NCBI RefSeq assembly: GCF_040045035.1
Contig: NZ_JBDZDS010000010.1
Coordinates: 124,001 to 188,000, forward strand
DNA length: 64,000 nucleotides
Origin: Pseudaminobacter sp040045035
GTDB taxonomy: Bacteria > Pseudomonadota > Alphaproteobacteria > Rhizobiales > Rhizobiaceae
Direction: 5' to 3'
The position numbers and the translations under genes are program-made. Shown piece after piece: positions 46,012 through 55,304 of the stretch; the stretch's first letter is position 1; every line of letters begins with the position of its first letter. Below the pieces are notes generated by a model, which was given only the letters and a program-made list of their open reading frames with translations, was not told the DNA's origin and did not search any database.

Positions 46012-48105
46012 ATGAACGTTGCCCTTCGCGATTCGTCAGAACTGACCGCCGACGGCGAGGATTACCTTGCCGCGCTGAATGCCGAGCAGCGTGGCGCGGT
46101 CGAGCATGGGGACGGCGAGGTCGCCGGGCCGCTGCTGGTGATCGCCGGCGCTGGCTCCGGCAAGACCAATACGCTGGCGCACCGCGTCGCGCATCTGATC
46201 GTCAGGGGCGCTGACCCGCGTCGCATTCTGCTGATGACCTTCTCGAGGCGAGCAGCGTCGGAGATGAGAAGCCGAGTCGAGCGCATCGCCGCGCGAGTGA
46301 TGGGCGACAAGGCCGCGGTGCTGACCGAAGGCCTCAGCTGGGTCGGTACCTTTCACGCCGTCGGTGCGCGACTGTTGCGTGACTACGCGCCGGAGATCGG
46401 GCTCGATCCGGCCTTCACCATTCACGACCGCGAGGATTCCGCCGACCTGATGAACCTGGTGCGGCACGAGCTCGGCCTGTCGAAGACCGAAAGCCGCTTT
46501 CCGGCCAAGGGGACCTGCCTTGCGATCTATTCGCGCGTGGTCAATGCACGGACCGAGCTGGAGCCCGTCCTCGCCAAGAGCTTCCCCTGGTGCATCGGCT
46601 GGGCCGAGGAGTTGAAGCAGCTGTTTGCGGCCTATGTCGACGCCAAGCAGGCACAGAACGTCCTCGACTACGACGACCTGCTTCTGTGGTGGGCACAGAT
46701 GTGCGCCGAGCCTGCCATCGCCGAGCATCTCGGCAGCCGCTTCGACCACATCCTCGTCGACGAATATCAGGATACCAACCGACTGCAGGCGTCGATCCTG
46801 TTGGCGCTGAAGCCAGCCGGGCGCGGACTGACGGTCGTGGGCGACGATGCCCAGTCGATCTACTCGTTCCGTGCGGCTGAGGTGCGCAACATCCTCGACT
46901 TCCCCCGGCACTTTCCGGAGCCTGCCCGGATCGTCACGCTCGACCGCAACTACCGCTCCACCGATGCGATCCTCGAGGCGGCGAATGCCGTCATTGGCGA
47001 AGCGCCAGAGCGCTTCACCAAGAACCTGTGGACCGAAAGGCGCTCGGCCGAGAAGCCGCTGCTCGTGACCGTACGCGACGAAGCCGAGCAGGCGAACTAT
47101 GTCGCCGACAATGTTTTGGAAGCGCGCGAGGAAGGCATAGCACTCAAGCACCAGAGCGTCCTCTTTCGAGCGTCGCACCATTCCGGTCCGCTGGAGATCG
47201 AGCTCACCCGCCGCAACATCCCCTTCGTCAAGTTCGGCGGGCTGAAATTCCTCGACTCTGCCCATGTGAAGGATGTGCTCGCCCTGCTGCGGTTTGCCGA
47301 AAACCCGAAGGATCGGGTCGCGGCCTTCCGGGTGATGCAACTCATTCCCGGCATTGGCCCGTCGGCCGCCGCGGCAGCCATGGACGCGATGGAGCGGGCG
47401 CTCGATCCGGTTCTCGGCCTGCAGTTCTTCCGCGCGCCGGCGCGCGCGAACGCCGACTGGCCGGGCTTCGTCGACCTCTTTTCAGGTCTACGCTCACGCT
47501 CGGCCTGGCCTTCCGATCTGGAGGGGGTGCGGCTTTGGTACGAGCCGCATCTGGAACGTCTCCACGAGGAGCCCTCACCCAGGCGAGCCGATCTGCTGCA
47601 ACTTGAACAGATCGCCGCCGGCTACCCTTCGCGAGAGCGCTTCCTCACCGATCTCACCCTCGACCCGCCGGACGCGACGAGCGACGAAGCCGGGCCGCCG
47701 CATCTCGACGAGGACTACCTGATCCTCTCGACCATCCACTCCGCCAAGGGCCAGGAATGGACCAAAGTTTTCGTGCTCAACGGCGTTGACGGCTGCATTC
47801 CGAGCGATCTTGCCGTTGGCGAGCGCGACGAGCTGGAGGAAGAACGCCGGCTGCTCTACGTCGCGATGACGCGTGCGAAGGACAGCCTTCACCTGATCAC
47901 GCCGCAGCGCTTCTTTGTCCACGGTCAGGCTTCTCGCGGCGACAGGCATGTCTACGCCTCGCGCACGCGGTTCATTCCAGACCACATCCTCGACCGCTTC
48001 ACGCGGACATCCTGGCCGCCACCCTCTCAAGCTGCCGGCGGTAGCGCACCGCAGCCCGACATGCGCGTCGACCTCAAGGCCAAGATGCGCGGCATGTGGC
48101 GGTAG
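46012..48105 (+). CDS. UvrD/Rep-family ATP-dependent DNA helicase
   Basis: This 697-residue superfamily-1 helicase unwinds DNA 3' to 5'. Motif I is 'AGAGSGKT' (45-52), motif II is 'VDEYQDTN', and 'GDDAQSIYSFRAAE', 'LDRNYRSTDAI', 'STIHSAKGQEW' and 'VAMTRAKDSLH' follow. The ATG at 46012 is preferred over 45967 because the conserved region starts after it. It is shorter than chromosomal UvrD (about 720-800) and ends soon after motif VI, like helicases on rhizobial plasmids and islands. It is intact, unlike the polymerase and zinc-finger genes nearby. Confidence 0.9.
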   Translation: MNVALRDSSELTADGEDYLAALNAEQRGAVEHGDGEVAGPLLVIAGAGSGKTNTLAHRVAHLIVRGADPRRILLMTFSRRAASEMRSRVERIAARVMGDKAAVLTEGLSWVGTFHAVGARLLRDYAPEIGLDPAFTIHDREDSADLMNLVRHELGLSKTESRFPAKGTCLAIYSRVVNARTELEPVLAKSFPWCIGWAEELKQLFAAYVDAKQAQNVLDYDDLLLWWAQMCAEPAIAEHLGSRFDHILVDEYQDTNRLQASILLALKPAGRGLTVVGDDAQSIYSFRAAEVRNILDFPRHFPEPARIVTLDRNYRSTDAILEAANAVIGEAPERFTKNLWTERRSAEKPLLVTVRDEAEQANYVADNVLEAREEGIALKHQSVLFRASHHSGPLEIELTRRNIPFVKFGGLKFLDSAHVKDVLALLRFAENPKDRVAAFRVMQLIPGIGPSAAAAAMDAMERALDPVLGLQFFRAPARANADWPGFVDLFSGLRSRSAWPSDLEGVRLWYEPHLERLHEEPSPRRADLLQLEQIAAGYPSRERFLTDLTLDPPDATSDEAGPPHLDEDYLILSTIHSAKGQEWTKVFVLNGVDGCIPSDLAVGERDELEEERRLLYVAMTRAKDSLHLITPQRFFVHGQASRGDRHVYASRTRFIPDHILDRFTRTSWPPPSQAAGGSAPQPDMRVDLKAKMRGMWR

Positions 48106-48354
48106 GGTCGGTTGCTTGGCGTCGGACCATTTGTAGATGTCAAGCTCGAGGAGCCGACACTTTCCTCGAAGGAGCCCGTCCAGGCGTTGCTGTAATAGCT
48201 ACGGGTCCCGCGAACGTGAATGTTCGGATTTCTCCGGCAGCTTAGCGGCCGAAACCTGCCGTTCCGCTTTCGAAAGAGATTTGGCTAAAGCGGACGCTCG
48301 GCTAACGGCCCGCTGTGGCCGGTCAGCAGGCAATCTCGCGGCAGACTTATCATG

Positions 48355-48562
48355 GGCCATGGGCGTTCGGGAGAAAGAGCTACTGGCCGTCGATCTTGTA
48401 GGCGGCGATTGCGGCTTCTCCCTCGGGGAGATCAGCCAATCGACGAATGCCTGCCCGAGTTCCGCTTTTTGCATCGGGATGTTTGGCCGGGTTGACCAGC
48501 ATGAAACCGTATTGGTTGAACAACCGCTTGTCGCCCTCGACTGCAATGTCGAGATCACCTTT
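48355..48562 (-). pseudogene. C-terminal remnant of tungstate-binding protein (TupA-like)
   Basis: Three consecutive pieces in different minus-strand frames match the end of a TupA-type ABC binding protein. They are 'GDLDIAVEGDKRLFNQYGFM' with 'LVNPAKHPDAK', then 'KAELGQAFVDWLISP', then 'AAIAAYKIDGQ' followed by an internal stop and 'LFLPNA'. The rest of the gene and the transporter are gone. The 250 bases to its left (48106-48354) hold nothing recognisable. Confidence 0.75.
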
Positions 48563-48597
48563 GATTCGTCTCGAATTGTTCCAACATCAAAAGTAGA

Positions 48598-50004
48598 TCA
48601 GTCAGTTTCTCGCGGCCTCCGGTTCACAATCTTCCCCGGATTCAGCAGGTTTTTCGGATCAAGCAGCGCCTTTACCGAGCGTGCCAACTCTAGTTTGACG
48701 GGATCGGCGTGACGCTCATAGGCGTCTCGCTTGTCGATCCCCACACCATGCTCCGCCGAGAACGAGCCACCCATATCGCGCAGACCTGCATAGAGCACTT
48801 CCTCGATGGCCGAATGCCGGTCGGGTGCAAGCGGCCCGTCCGTGTTGATGACGATGTGCAGGTTCCCATCCGCCAGATGGCCGAACACATAAGCGTCAAG
48901 GCGTGCATCAAGGGTGCTCAGGCCTGTGCGAATTCTACTGACATAGTCATCCAACGCCCCGCCCGGCACCGAAACATCGAAGGAGGGCGGATGGCTGTGA
49001 CGCCGCTCAAGTTGTTCAGTCTCTTCGCGCAGACGCCAGATGGTCTGGGCTTGCTGCAGCGAATTGGCGATGATCCCGTCGCGGATATGCGCCTCGCTCC
49101 AGATCTCCGCCAGCCCCTCTTCCAGTTCGCGCGCCGCATTTTCGGGTGTGTCGCTTTCCAATTCCAAAATGAGCAGACAGGGCGCATCAAGCGGCAGCGA
49201 AGTCGGGTCGATGCCGAGCATCATGGCCATGGTCTGGGAGAACTTCTGCCACATGATCTCGGCTGCGCGCAGGCTGGCTCTGCCAAGGAAATGCCCCACG
49301 ACCCGTTGGGCACTTGCAGCGTCATCAACGGCAATCAAAGCGATTGCCGAAGCGCCGGGAACCGGCTCCAGCCGGATCGCAGCCCGGGTAACAATGCCCA
49401 AAGTGCCCTCGGCGCCAACAAAAACTTGCTTGAGATCATAACCCGCGCTCACCTTCAGAACGCGCGTGAGATCGTCAAAAACGCGGCCATCCGGCAGCAC
49501 GACTTCCAGGCCAAGGATGCGATGGCGCATAGTGCCGTTGCGGAATGCCATGATTCCCCCCGCATTGGTCGAGATCATGCCGCCAATGGTGCAGCTGCCG
49601 CGTGCGGCCAGATCAATCCCCGGATCTAGCCCGTAGGCGCGAGCCGCCTCTTGCACCGCAGCCAGTGATGCCCCTGCTTGCACCACCGCAACGCGGGCAA
49701 GCGGGTCGATGTGCTCGATGCGGTTCATTGCACCAAGATCGCAGATGATCTGGTCGCCGGTTGTCGCGGCGCCGCCCGCAAGCCCGGTGCGCCCACCCTG
49801 CGCCACCAGCGAAATTCCGTTCTCCGTACAGTAACGCAGAAGCGCCACGACGCCTTCGACATTGGCTGGCCGCACCAGCGCCAGCGCTTCGAAATTGCGG
49901 CTGTCAAAACCGGGGTCCCGGCTCGCCAGTTCCGCACGATCCCAGACTACTGCGGCTCCCACAGCCGCTTTTAATGCGTCGATGCTCATGGCCAGAGACG
50001 TCAC
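48598..50004 (-). CDS. FAD-linked 2-hydroxyacid dehydrogenase (GlcD/D2HGDH-like)
   Basis: This 468-residue VAO-type flavoprotein has an FAD-binding domain ('SLVAQGGRTGLAGGAATTGD', 'GTLGIVTRAAIRLEP') and a C-terminal substrate domain with His residues in 'VFGHLADGNLHIVI' and 'EHGVGIDKRDAY', ending 'LLDPKNLLNPGKI'. Relatives oxidise D-2-hydroxyglutarate, D-lactate or glycolate to 2-oxo acids. D-2-hydroxyglutarate dehydrogenases pass electrons to ETF, and the ETF genes are directly upstream in the same direction. Confidence 0.9.
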   Translation of the reverse strand: MTSLAMSIDALKAAVGAAVVWDRAELASRDPGFDSRNFEALALVRPANVEGVVALLRYCTENGISLVAQGGRTGLAGGAATTGDQIICDLGAMNRIEHIDPLARVAVVQAGASLAAVQEAARAYGLDPGIDLAARGSCTIGGMISTNAGGIMAFRNGTMRHRILGLEVVLPDGRVFDDLTRVLKVSAGYDLKQVFVGAEGTLGIVTRAAIRLEPVPGASAIALIAVDDAASAQRVVGHFLGRASLRAAEIMWQKFSQTMAMMLGIDPTSLPLDAPCLLILELESDTPENAARELEEGLAEIWSEAHIRDGIIANSLQQAQTIWRLREETEQLERRHSHPPSFDVSVPGGALDDYVSRIRTGLSTLDARLDAYVFGHLADGNLHIVINTDGPLAPDRHSAIEEVLYAGLRDMGGSFSAEHGVGIDKRDAYERHADPVKLELARSVKALLDPKNLLNPGKIVNRRPRETD

Positions 50005-50126
50005 CGTTCCGTTTCATCTGCGGCCTCGCAGGCAAGACACCCGCGAGGACGCATTTAACCTCTCCTCAAAGCATTCAGCCTCGTCGCCACTGGCGAAAAC
50101 CGAAATGCCCTGCATTCAAAAAGTGC

Positions 50127-51056
50127 TCAAATCGCCTTCTCAAGCTGGGGCAGCACAGAGAACAGATCATCAACGATGCCATAGTCCGCGACCTCGAAGA
50201 TCGGCGCCTCGGCATCCTTGTTAATCGCCACGATGATCTTGGCATCCTTCATGCCTGCAAGGTGCTGGATCGCGCCGGAGATTCCGCAGGCGATATAAAG
50301 CTCGGGTGCGACCACCTTACCGGTTTGACCGATCTGTAGATCATTCGGCGCATAGCCAGCGTCAACTGCCGCACGGCTGGCGCCCACGGCAGCCCCAAGC
50401 TTGTCGGCAAGCGGCAGCAACACTTCCTGGAACTTCTCAGCAGAGCCAAGCGCCCGCCCACCAGAGACGATGATCTTCGCCGAGGTCAGATCGGGGCGAT
50501 CATTCTGCGACAGCTTGTTTTGAACGAAGGCCGAGAGGTCCGGATTTGGGCCTGCCGCGATGCGCTCCACCGCGGCGGCACCGCCCCCGGCGGCGGCCTC
50601 GAACGAGGCCGTGCGCACGGTGATCACCCTCTTCGGATCGGTCGTCTGCACGGTCTGGATCGCATTGCCCGCATAGATCGCGCGCTTGAATGTATCTGGA
50701 GAGACGACCGCGATGATCTCGGAGACCTGCGCCACATCCAGCAAAGCCGCGACGCGCGGCGCGATGTTCTTGCCGGATGAGGTAGCCGGAGCAACGATCG
50801 CGTCATAGCCTCCGGCCAGCGAAACAATCAGCTCGGCCATCGGCTCGGCCAGTCGTTCGGCCAATTCATCGGCCTCGGCCAAGAGAACCTTGCGGATACC
50901 CTTCAGCTTCGCGGCCTCATCGGCGGCATTGGCCGCACCCTTGCCTGCAACCAGGACGTCAATGTCAGAGCCCATTAGCAAGGCCGCGCTCAAGGCATTG
51001 GCGGTCTGCTCTGAAAGCGAGGCGTTGTTATGTTCGGCGATAAGAAGAATTGCCAT
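50127..51056 (-). CDS. etfA: Electron transfer flavoprotein alpha subunit
   Basis: This 309-residue subunit carries the FAD of ETF. The signature region 'LYIACGISGAIQHLAGMKDA' with 'INKDAEAPIFEVADYGIVDD' is complete. ETF collects electrons from flavin dehydrogenases and passes them to ETF-quinone oxidoreductase. It follows etfB by 21 bases. Placement beside a GlcD-type and a TMADH-type enzyme suggests a dedicated ETF for this pathway, with the housekeeping pair elsewhere. Confidence 0.95.
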   Translation of the reverse strand: MAILLIAEHNNASLSEQTANALSAALLMGSDIDVLVAGKGAANAADEAAKLKGIRKVLLAEADELAERLAEPMAELIVSLAGGYDAIVAPATSSGKNIAPRVAALLDVAQVSEIIAVVSPDTFKRAIYAGNAIQTVQTTDPKRVITVRTASFEAAAGGGAAAVERIAAGPNPDLSAFVQNKLSQNDRPDLTSAKIIVSGGRALGSAEKFQEVLLPLADKLGAAVGASRAAVDAGYAPNDLQIGQTGKVVAPELYIACGISGAIQHLAGMKDAKIIVAINKDAEAPIFEVADYGIVDDLFSVLPQLEKAI

Positions 51057-51077
51057 GTCTATGTCCTTTCCGCTCGC

Positions 51078-51827
51078 TTACAACACGCCGGCTTCGTTGC
51101 GCAGTTTCTCGACCAGCTCGGCGACCGAGCCGACCTTGATACCTGCCTTGCGGGTGCCGGGGTCTTCGGTTTTCAGCACCTTCAGGCGGGGAGCGAAATC
51201 GGCCGTGAAATCTGCCGGGGTCTTTTCTTCAAGCGGCTTCTTCTTAGCCTTCATGATATTGGGAAGCGTCGCATAACGCGGCTCATTCAGCCGCAGATCT
51301 GCGGTCACGATGGCAGGCAACTTCAGTTGCAGCGTCTGGAGGCCGCCATCGACTTCGCGGGTCACATTGACGAGTTTGCCGTCGAGTTCGACTTTGGAGG
51401 CAAAGGTCCCCTGTGCCCAACCCAACAAGGCCGCAAGCATCTGGCCGGTCTGGTTCGCATCATCGTCGATGGCCTGTTTGCCAAGAATGACAAGACCAGG
51501 GGCTTCGGCCGCGACCACGCCCTTCAGAACCTTTCCAACTGCCAGAGGCTCTACGGCCTCATCAGTCGCGACCAGGATGGCACGATCAGCGCCCATCGCC
51601 AGAGCTGTCCGAAGGGTCTCTTGCGCAGCCTGCGGACCGATGGTGACCACGACGATTTCATCAACCTTGCCCGCTTCCTTCAGACGGATCGCCTCTTCGA
51701 CGGCGATTTCGTCGAAGGGGTTCATCGACATCTTCACATTGGCAAGCTCGACACCCGAGCCATCTGCTTTGACACGAACCTTAACATTCGCGTCCACAAC
51801 CCGTTTGACTGGGACAAGAACCTTCAT
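51078..51827 (-). CDS. etfB: Electron transfer flavoprotein beta subunit
   Basis: This 249-residue AMP-binding subunit of ETF begins 'MKVLVPVKRVVDANVKVRVK'. The conserved 'KQAIDDDANQTGQMLAALLG' and the recognition-loop area 'LRLNEPRYATLPNIMKAKKK' are present. The start is ATG 51827 with a GAGGGTAGA ribosome site; upstream extension to 51887 has no support. A 147-base gap separates it from the aldehyde dehydrogenase gene upstream. Confidence 0.95.
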   Translation of the reverse strand: MKVLVPVKRVVDANVKVRVKADGSGVELANVKMSMNPFDEIAVEEAIRLKEAGKVDEIVVVTIGPQAAQETLRTALAMGADRAILVATDEAVEPLAVGKVLKGVVAAEAPGLVILGKQAIDDDANQTGQMLAALLGWAQGTFASKVELDGKLVNVTREVDGGLQTLQLKLPAIVTADLRLNEPRYATLPNIMKAKKKPLEEKTPADFTADFAPRLKVLKTEDPGTRKAGIKVGSVAELVEKLRNEAGVL

Positions 51828-51974
51828 TCTACCCTCTATGATTGGAAGCACCCCTTGGCCCCTCGGTCCGGCAAGGTCCGGCGGCATTGGGTTGGTTTGC
51901 TGTTCGATGCGCCGTGTTACCGGCGCACCTTAAGGATTGAGCGATCGGGAGTTGAATGCATTCGCAGCCGGCGA

Positions 51975-53423
51975 TCAGTTCGGGCTGAGATAGATCGTTT
52001 TCTTGCGCATATAGGTTTCAAAGCCGTAGCGCCCATCATCGCCGCCAATGCCGCTTAGACGGTATCCGGTGTGATAGCCGTTGATCGCTTCCGGGCCGAC
52101 GCGGTTGACGTAAACCTCGCCGAACTCCAGCTCATTCATCGCGCGCATGACGTTCTGGTAGCTCCGCGTAAAGAGATAGGCCGAAAGCCCATAGTCGGAA
52201 TCATTGGCCTGCTTGAGCGCATCGTCGAAATCCGAGAAGGATAGAAGGCTAGCCACGGGACCGAACACTTCTTGGCGCACGATATCCATCGACGGCGTGA
52301 GGTTGGTGAGAACGGTAGGCTGGAACCAATAGCCACGCTCAAATTCGGCGCCCTCCATCCTGGAACCGCCGGTAAGCACCTCGGCCCCCTGCTCTACCGC
52401 GCGGGCGACCATCATCTCGACTTTCTCAAGCTCGGGCCGGCTCACCTTCGGGCCGACATCCGGATCGTTACGGGGATCACCGACGCGCAAAGACTGTACG
52501 CGGGCCAGAAACTTCTCTTTGAATTGCTCGAAGATCGAGTGATGTACGTAGGTCCGCTCGTTCGAGGTGCAGACCTGACCGCAATTGCGGAAGCGGGCAA
52601 AGACCGCGCGTTCAACGGCATAGTCCAAATCGGCATCGTCGCAGACGATAAACGGGGCCTTGCCGCCAAGTTCCAGCGAAACCTGGCTGATATGATCGGC
52701 GGCGCGGCGCATTACTTCGCGCCCTGCCCGCACACTGCCCGTCAGCGTTATGAGGTTTGTCTTGCTGCTGCCAACCAATGCTTCACCAAGCTCAAGGCCG
52801 GTGCCGGTCACTACGTTGAGAACGCCGCGCGGCAGGCCGACTTCCTCGAAAAGGGCCGCCAGCCGCAGTGCCGAAAGCGGAGTGACTTCATGGGGCTTGA
52901 TGACGACCGTGTTTCCGGCAACCAGCGCCGGAGCAAGTTTCCGCGCAGTCACCGTCAAAGGATAGTTCCACGGGATCAGCCCCACGACCACGCCGTAAGG
53001 CACACGCAGCATCAGGATATGCTCGCCCGCATTGTCCGAGGCGACCGTATCGCCTTCGATACGGCGCGCCCATTGCGCGTGATACTCCAGTTGCACCGCG
53101 GCCCCGGCCACTTCTCCGCGCGCCTGGGTCAGGGGCTTGCCCTGTTCGGCCATGATGGTCTCGGCAAAGCTCTCGCTGCGTTCGCGAAGCAGGGTGGCCA
53201 CCTTCTGCACGTAAGCAGCGCGCTCGACGGCCGGGGTCCGTGCCCAGGCCTTGGCAGCCTCCGAGGCGGCATCCAGCGCGCGTTCTGCCTCGGCGCGGCC
53301 GCCGGCGGGAACGGTCGCGATGATTTCGCAATTTGCCGGGTTCTCGACCGGAATAACGCTATCCGGCTTCGCCACACACCATTCGCCGGCGATAAAATGA
53401 CCGGTGTTCATTTCACGTCCCAT
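51975..53423 (-). CDS. NAD(P)-dependent aldehyde dehydrogenase (lactaldehyde/AldA-like)
   Basis: The 482-residue ALDH has the oxyanion Asn in 'IPWNYPL', the Rossmann 'LTGSVRAGREVM', the catalytic Glu in 'SLELGGKAPF', the nucleophile Cys in 'NCGQVCTSNE' and the end 'GIGGDDGRYGFETYM', which resembles E. coli AldA. It oxidises an aldehyde to the acid. The start at 53423 has AAAGGAACC upstream; a second ATG four codons on is possible. The substrate is not fixed by sequence. Confidence 0.92.
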   Translation of the reverse strand: MGREMNTGHFIAGEWCVAKPDSVIPVENPANCEIIATVPAGGRAEAERALDAASEAAKAWARTPAVERAAYVQKVATLLRERSESFAETIMAEQGKPLTQARGEVAGAAVQLEYHAQWARRIEGDTVASDNAGEHILMLRVPYGVVVGLIPWNYPLTVTARKLAPALVAGNTVVIKPHEVTPLSALRLAALFEEVGLPRGVLNVVTGTGLELGEALVGSSKTNLITLTGSVRAGREVMRRAADHISQVSLELGGKAPFIVCDDADLDYAVERAVFARFRNCGQVCTSNERTYVHHSIFEQFKEKFLARVQSLRVGDPRNDPDVGPKVSRPELEKVEMMVARAVEQGAEVLTGGSRMEGAEFERGYWFQPTVLTNLTPSMDIVRQEVFGPVASLLSFSDFDDALKQANDSDYGLSAYLFTRSYQNVMRAMNELEFGEVYVNRVGPEAINGYHTGYRLSGIGGDDGRYGFETYMRKKTIYLSPN

Positions 53424-53689
53424 AACAGGTTCCTTTCATTGCCGCATGCCGGGTTTCCCGGAGGTGTCGCCGCCTGTCCGCAATGGGGTGCTGTCGTCGC
53501 ACCCCGGTTGTGGACATCAAACTTTTCGCCTTCCCGGAAAGGCACGAATTGGGCGTCACGATGCAGCCGCCGCTCATCTGGCGCTCGATGGCCAGACCGG
53601 AAGAGAATTCTGCGGAAAAGTGTCGTGACACCAGGGAGTTGCCACGTGGCGTGGCGTCGGACCTAGTGCTTCCTTCAGGGGTTAGCTAG

Positions 53690-54475
53690 TCATGCCTCAC
53701 GCCCTTTGACGAGACGCATGACCAGCAGCAAGAACAGGCTGAAAAGGATCAGGATCGTCGCAACTGCAGCAATCGAGGGGCTGATATTCTCGCGAATGCC
53801 GTCCCACATACGCCGCGGCAAGGTGAAGATACCGCGGCTTGTGATGAAAAGGGTGACGACCAATTCATCCCATGAAGTGATGAAGGCAAACACCGATCCA
53901 GCCAACACTCCCGAGCGGATATTGGGAAGGACAACCTGGAAATGCGTCCTTGCCCATCCCGCGCCAAGATTGCGGGCGGCCATCGCGATGCTGGGGTCAA
54001 GCCGCGACAGAGCCGCCGAAACCGTGATGAACACGTAAGGCACGCTGAGGATCGCATGGGCCAGGATGGTTCCCGCCCAGCTGTCGAATAGGCCCAGCCA
54101 TACCCAGCTGCGGTAAAGCGCCAGCGCCGAAACGACGGGCGGAACCATCAGTGGCAGCAGCGCAAGGACACGCACCGCCGTGGCAGCCGCAGTGCTCAGC
54201 TTCGAGGCCCCGATCGCAGCGGAGGTTCCCACGGCTGCCGCAACTATGGTCGAGCAAAGTGCGATGATCACGCTCTGCCCCATGGAGCGATACCAGTCCG
54301 GGTCCAGAAAGAGCTGATGATAGTGACGCAGGGACAAGCCACCTTCCGGGAAGGAAAGGTAGCTTGTCGGCGTCAGTGAAACCGGCACCACCACGAAGAT
54401 GGGGGCAATCAGGAACAGGAGGGAGCACCAGGCTATGATGTTGAATGGGATGGAATAGCGAGAGCGTATCGTCAT
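53690..54475 (-). CDS. Spermidine/putrescine-type ABC permease (PotC-like)
   Basis: This 261-residue membrane protein has six hydrophobic segments and the EAA loop 'AARNLGAGWARTHFQVVLPN'. It is the second permease of a PotABCD-type importer. Its start overlaps the PotB-like gene stop by four bases. A 266-base gap without genes separates it from the aldehyde dehydrogenase downstream, so a new promoter could start there. Confidence 0.92.
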   Translation of the reverse strand: MTIRSRYSIPFNIIAWCSLLFLIAPIFVVVPVSLTPTSYLSFPEGGLSLRHYHQLFLDPDWYRSMGQSVIIALCSTIVAAAVGTSAAIGASKLSTAAATAVRVLALLPLMVPPVVSALALYRSWVWLGLFDSWAGTILAHAILSVPYVFITVSAALSRLDPSIAMAARNLGAGWARTHFQVVLPNIRSGVLAGSVFAFITSWDELVVTLFITSRGIFTLPRRMWDGIRENISPSIAAVATILILFSLFLLLVMRLVKGREA

Positions 54476-55293
54476 GCGGAGAAGATCCGGCGAAGGTCGA
54501 CGGCGCGGGCCGCGAGCGCGATTGTCACGAGCACTGTCAGCATCAGCAGCATGGCAAGAACCGAGCCAATGCCCCAGCGGGAGATGAGAAGGATCTGCGT
54601 GCTGATATATTCACCGATCATCACCACACGCCCGCCGCCGAGAATGATCGGCGTCACGTAGAAGCCAAGCGCGAGCACAAGGACGAGTACAGTGCCGGCA
54701 AAGACCCCAGGCAAAGTCAGAGGTAAGTAGACCTTAAGGAAGGTATACACCGGTCCGGCACCCAGTCCGCGCGACGCCATCATCAGCCGCTCATCGATAC
54801 CCGCCATGCCTGCAAGAATGGTCAGTGCCGCATAGGGCACCATGTAATGCGCCATGCCGATAATGACGCCTATTTCACTGTGCATCATGGCAAGCGGGCT
54901 GAAGCCCAACGCTTGTATCGCCGAATTGACCGGCCCGTTGTCACCCAGGATCATCAGCCACGCGAAGGTCCGGATAAGAACCGAAGTCCAGAGCGGCACC
55001 ACGATGAAGAGCATCATCAGGCGCTGCGAACCTTGCGATGCATTGTTGTAAGCATAGGCCAGAATGTAGCCGATCACGATACTGATGATCGTGGTCAGAA
55101 GGCAGATTCTCAAAGTGGTAAGCGCCACCTTCCCGATCGCTACATTCTGTAGCACCTTTTGGTAGTTGCCGAGCCCCAGTTGGGGCTCGGTAACGCTGAT
55201 TGTCAAAACCCCGAAAAGCGGGACCAGATAGACGACCCCCAGAAGAATGATAATGGGGACGACAAGTGCTGCGTAGCGGGGTTGATCATTCAT
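54472..55293 (-). CDS. Spermidine/putrescine-type ABC permease (PotB-like)
   Basis: The protein has 273 residues from ATG 55293 (AAGGA upstream), beginning 'MNDQPRYAALVVPIIILLG'. It has six membrane segments and the EAA loop 'ASRGLGAGPVYTFLKVYLPL'. Translation from 55365 would overlap the binding-protein gene and is rejected. It is coupled to the PotC-like gene. Confidence 0.92.
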   Translation of the reverse strand: MNDQPRYAALVVPIIILLGVVYLVPLFGVLTISVTEPQLGLGNYQKVLQNVAIGKVALTTLRICLLTTIISIVIGYILAYAYNNASQGSQRLMMLFIVVPLWTSVLIRTFAWLMILGDNGPVNSAIQALGFSPLAMMHSEIGVIIGMAHYMVPYAALTILAGMAGIDERLMMASRGLGAGPVYTFLKVYLPLTLPGVFAGTVLVLVLALGFYVTPIILGGGRVVMIGEYISTQILLISRWGIGSVLAMLLMLTVLVTIALAARAVDLRRIFSA

Positions 55294-55304
55294 TGCTGAG
55301 GTCC

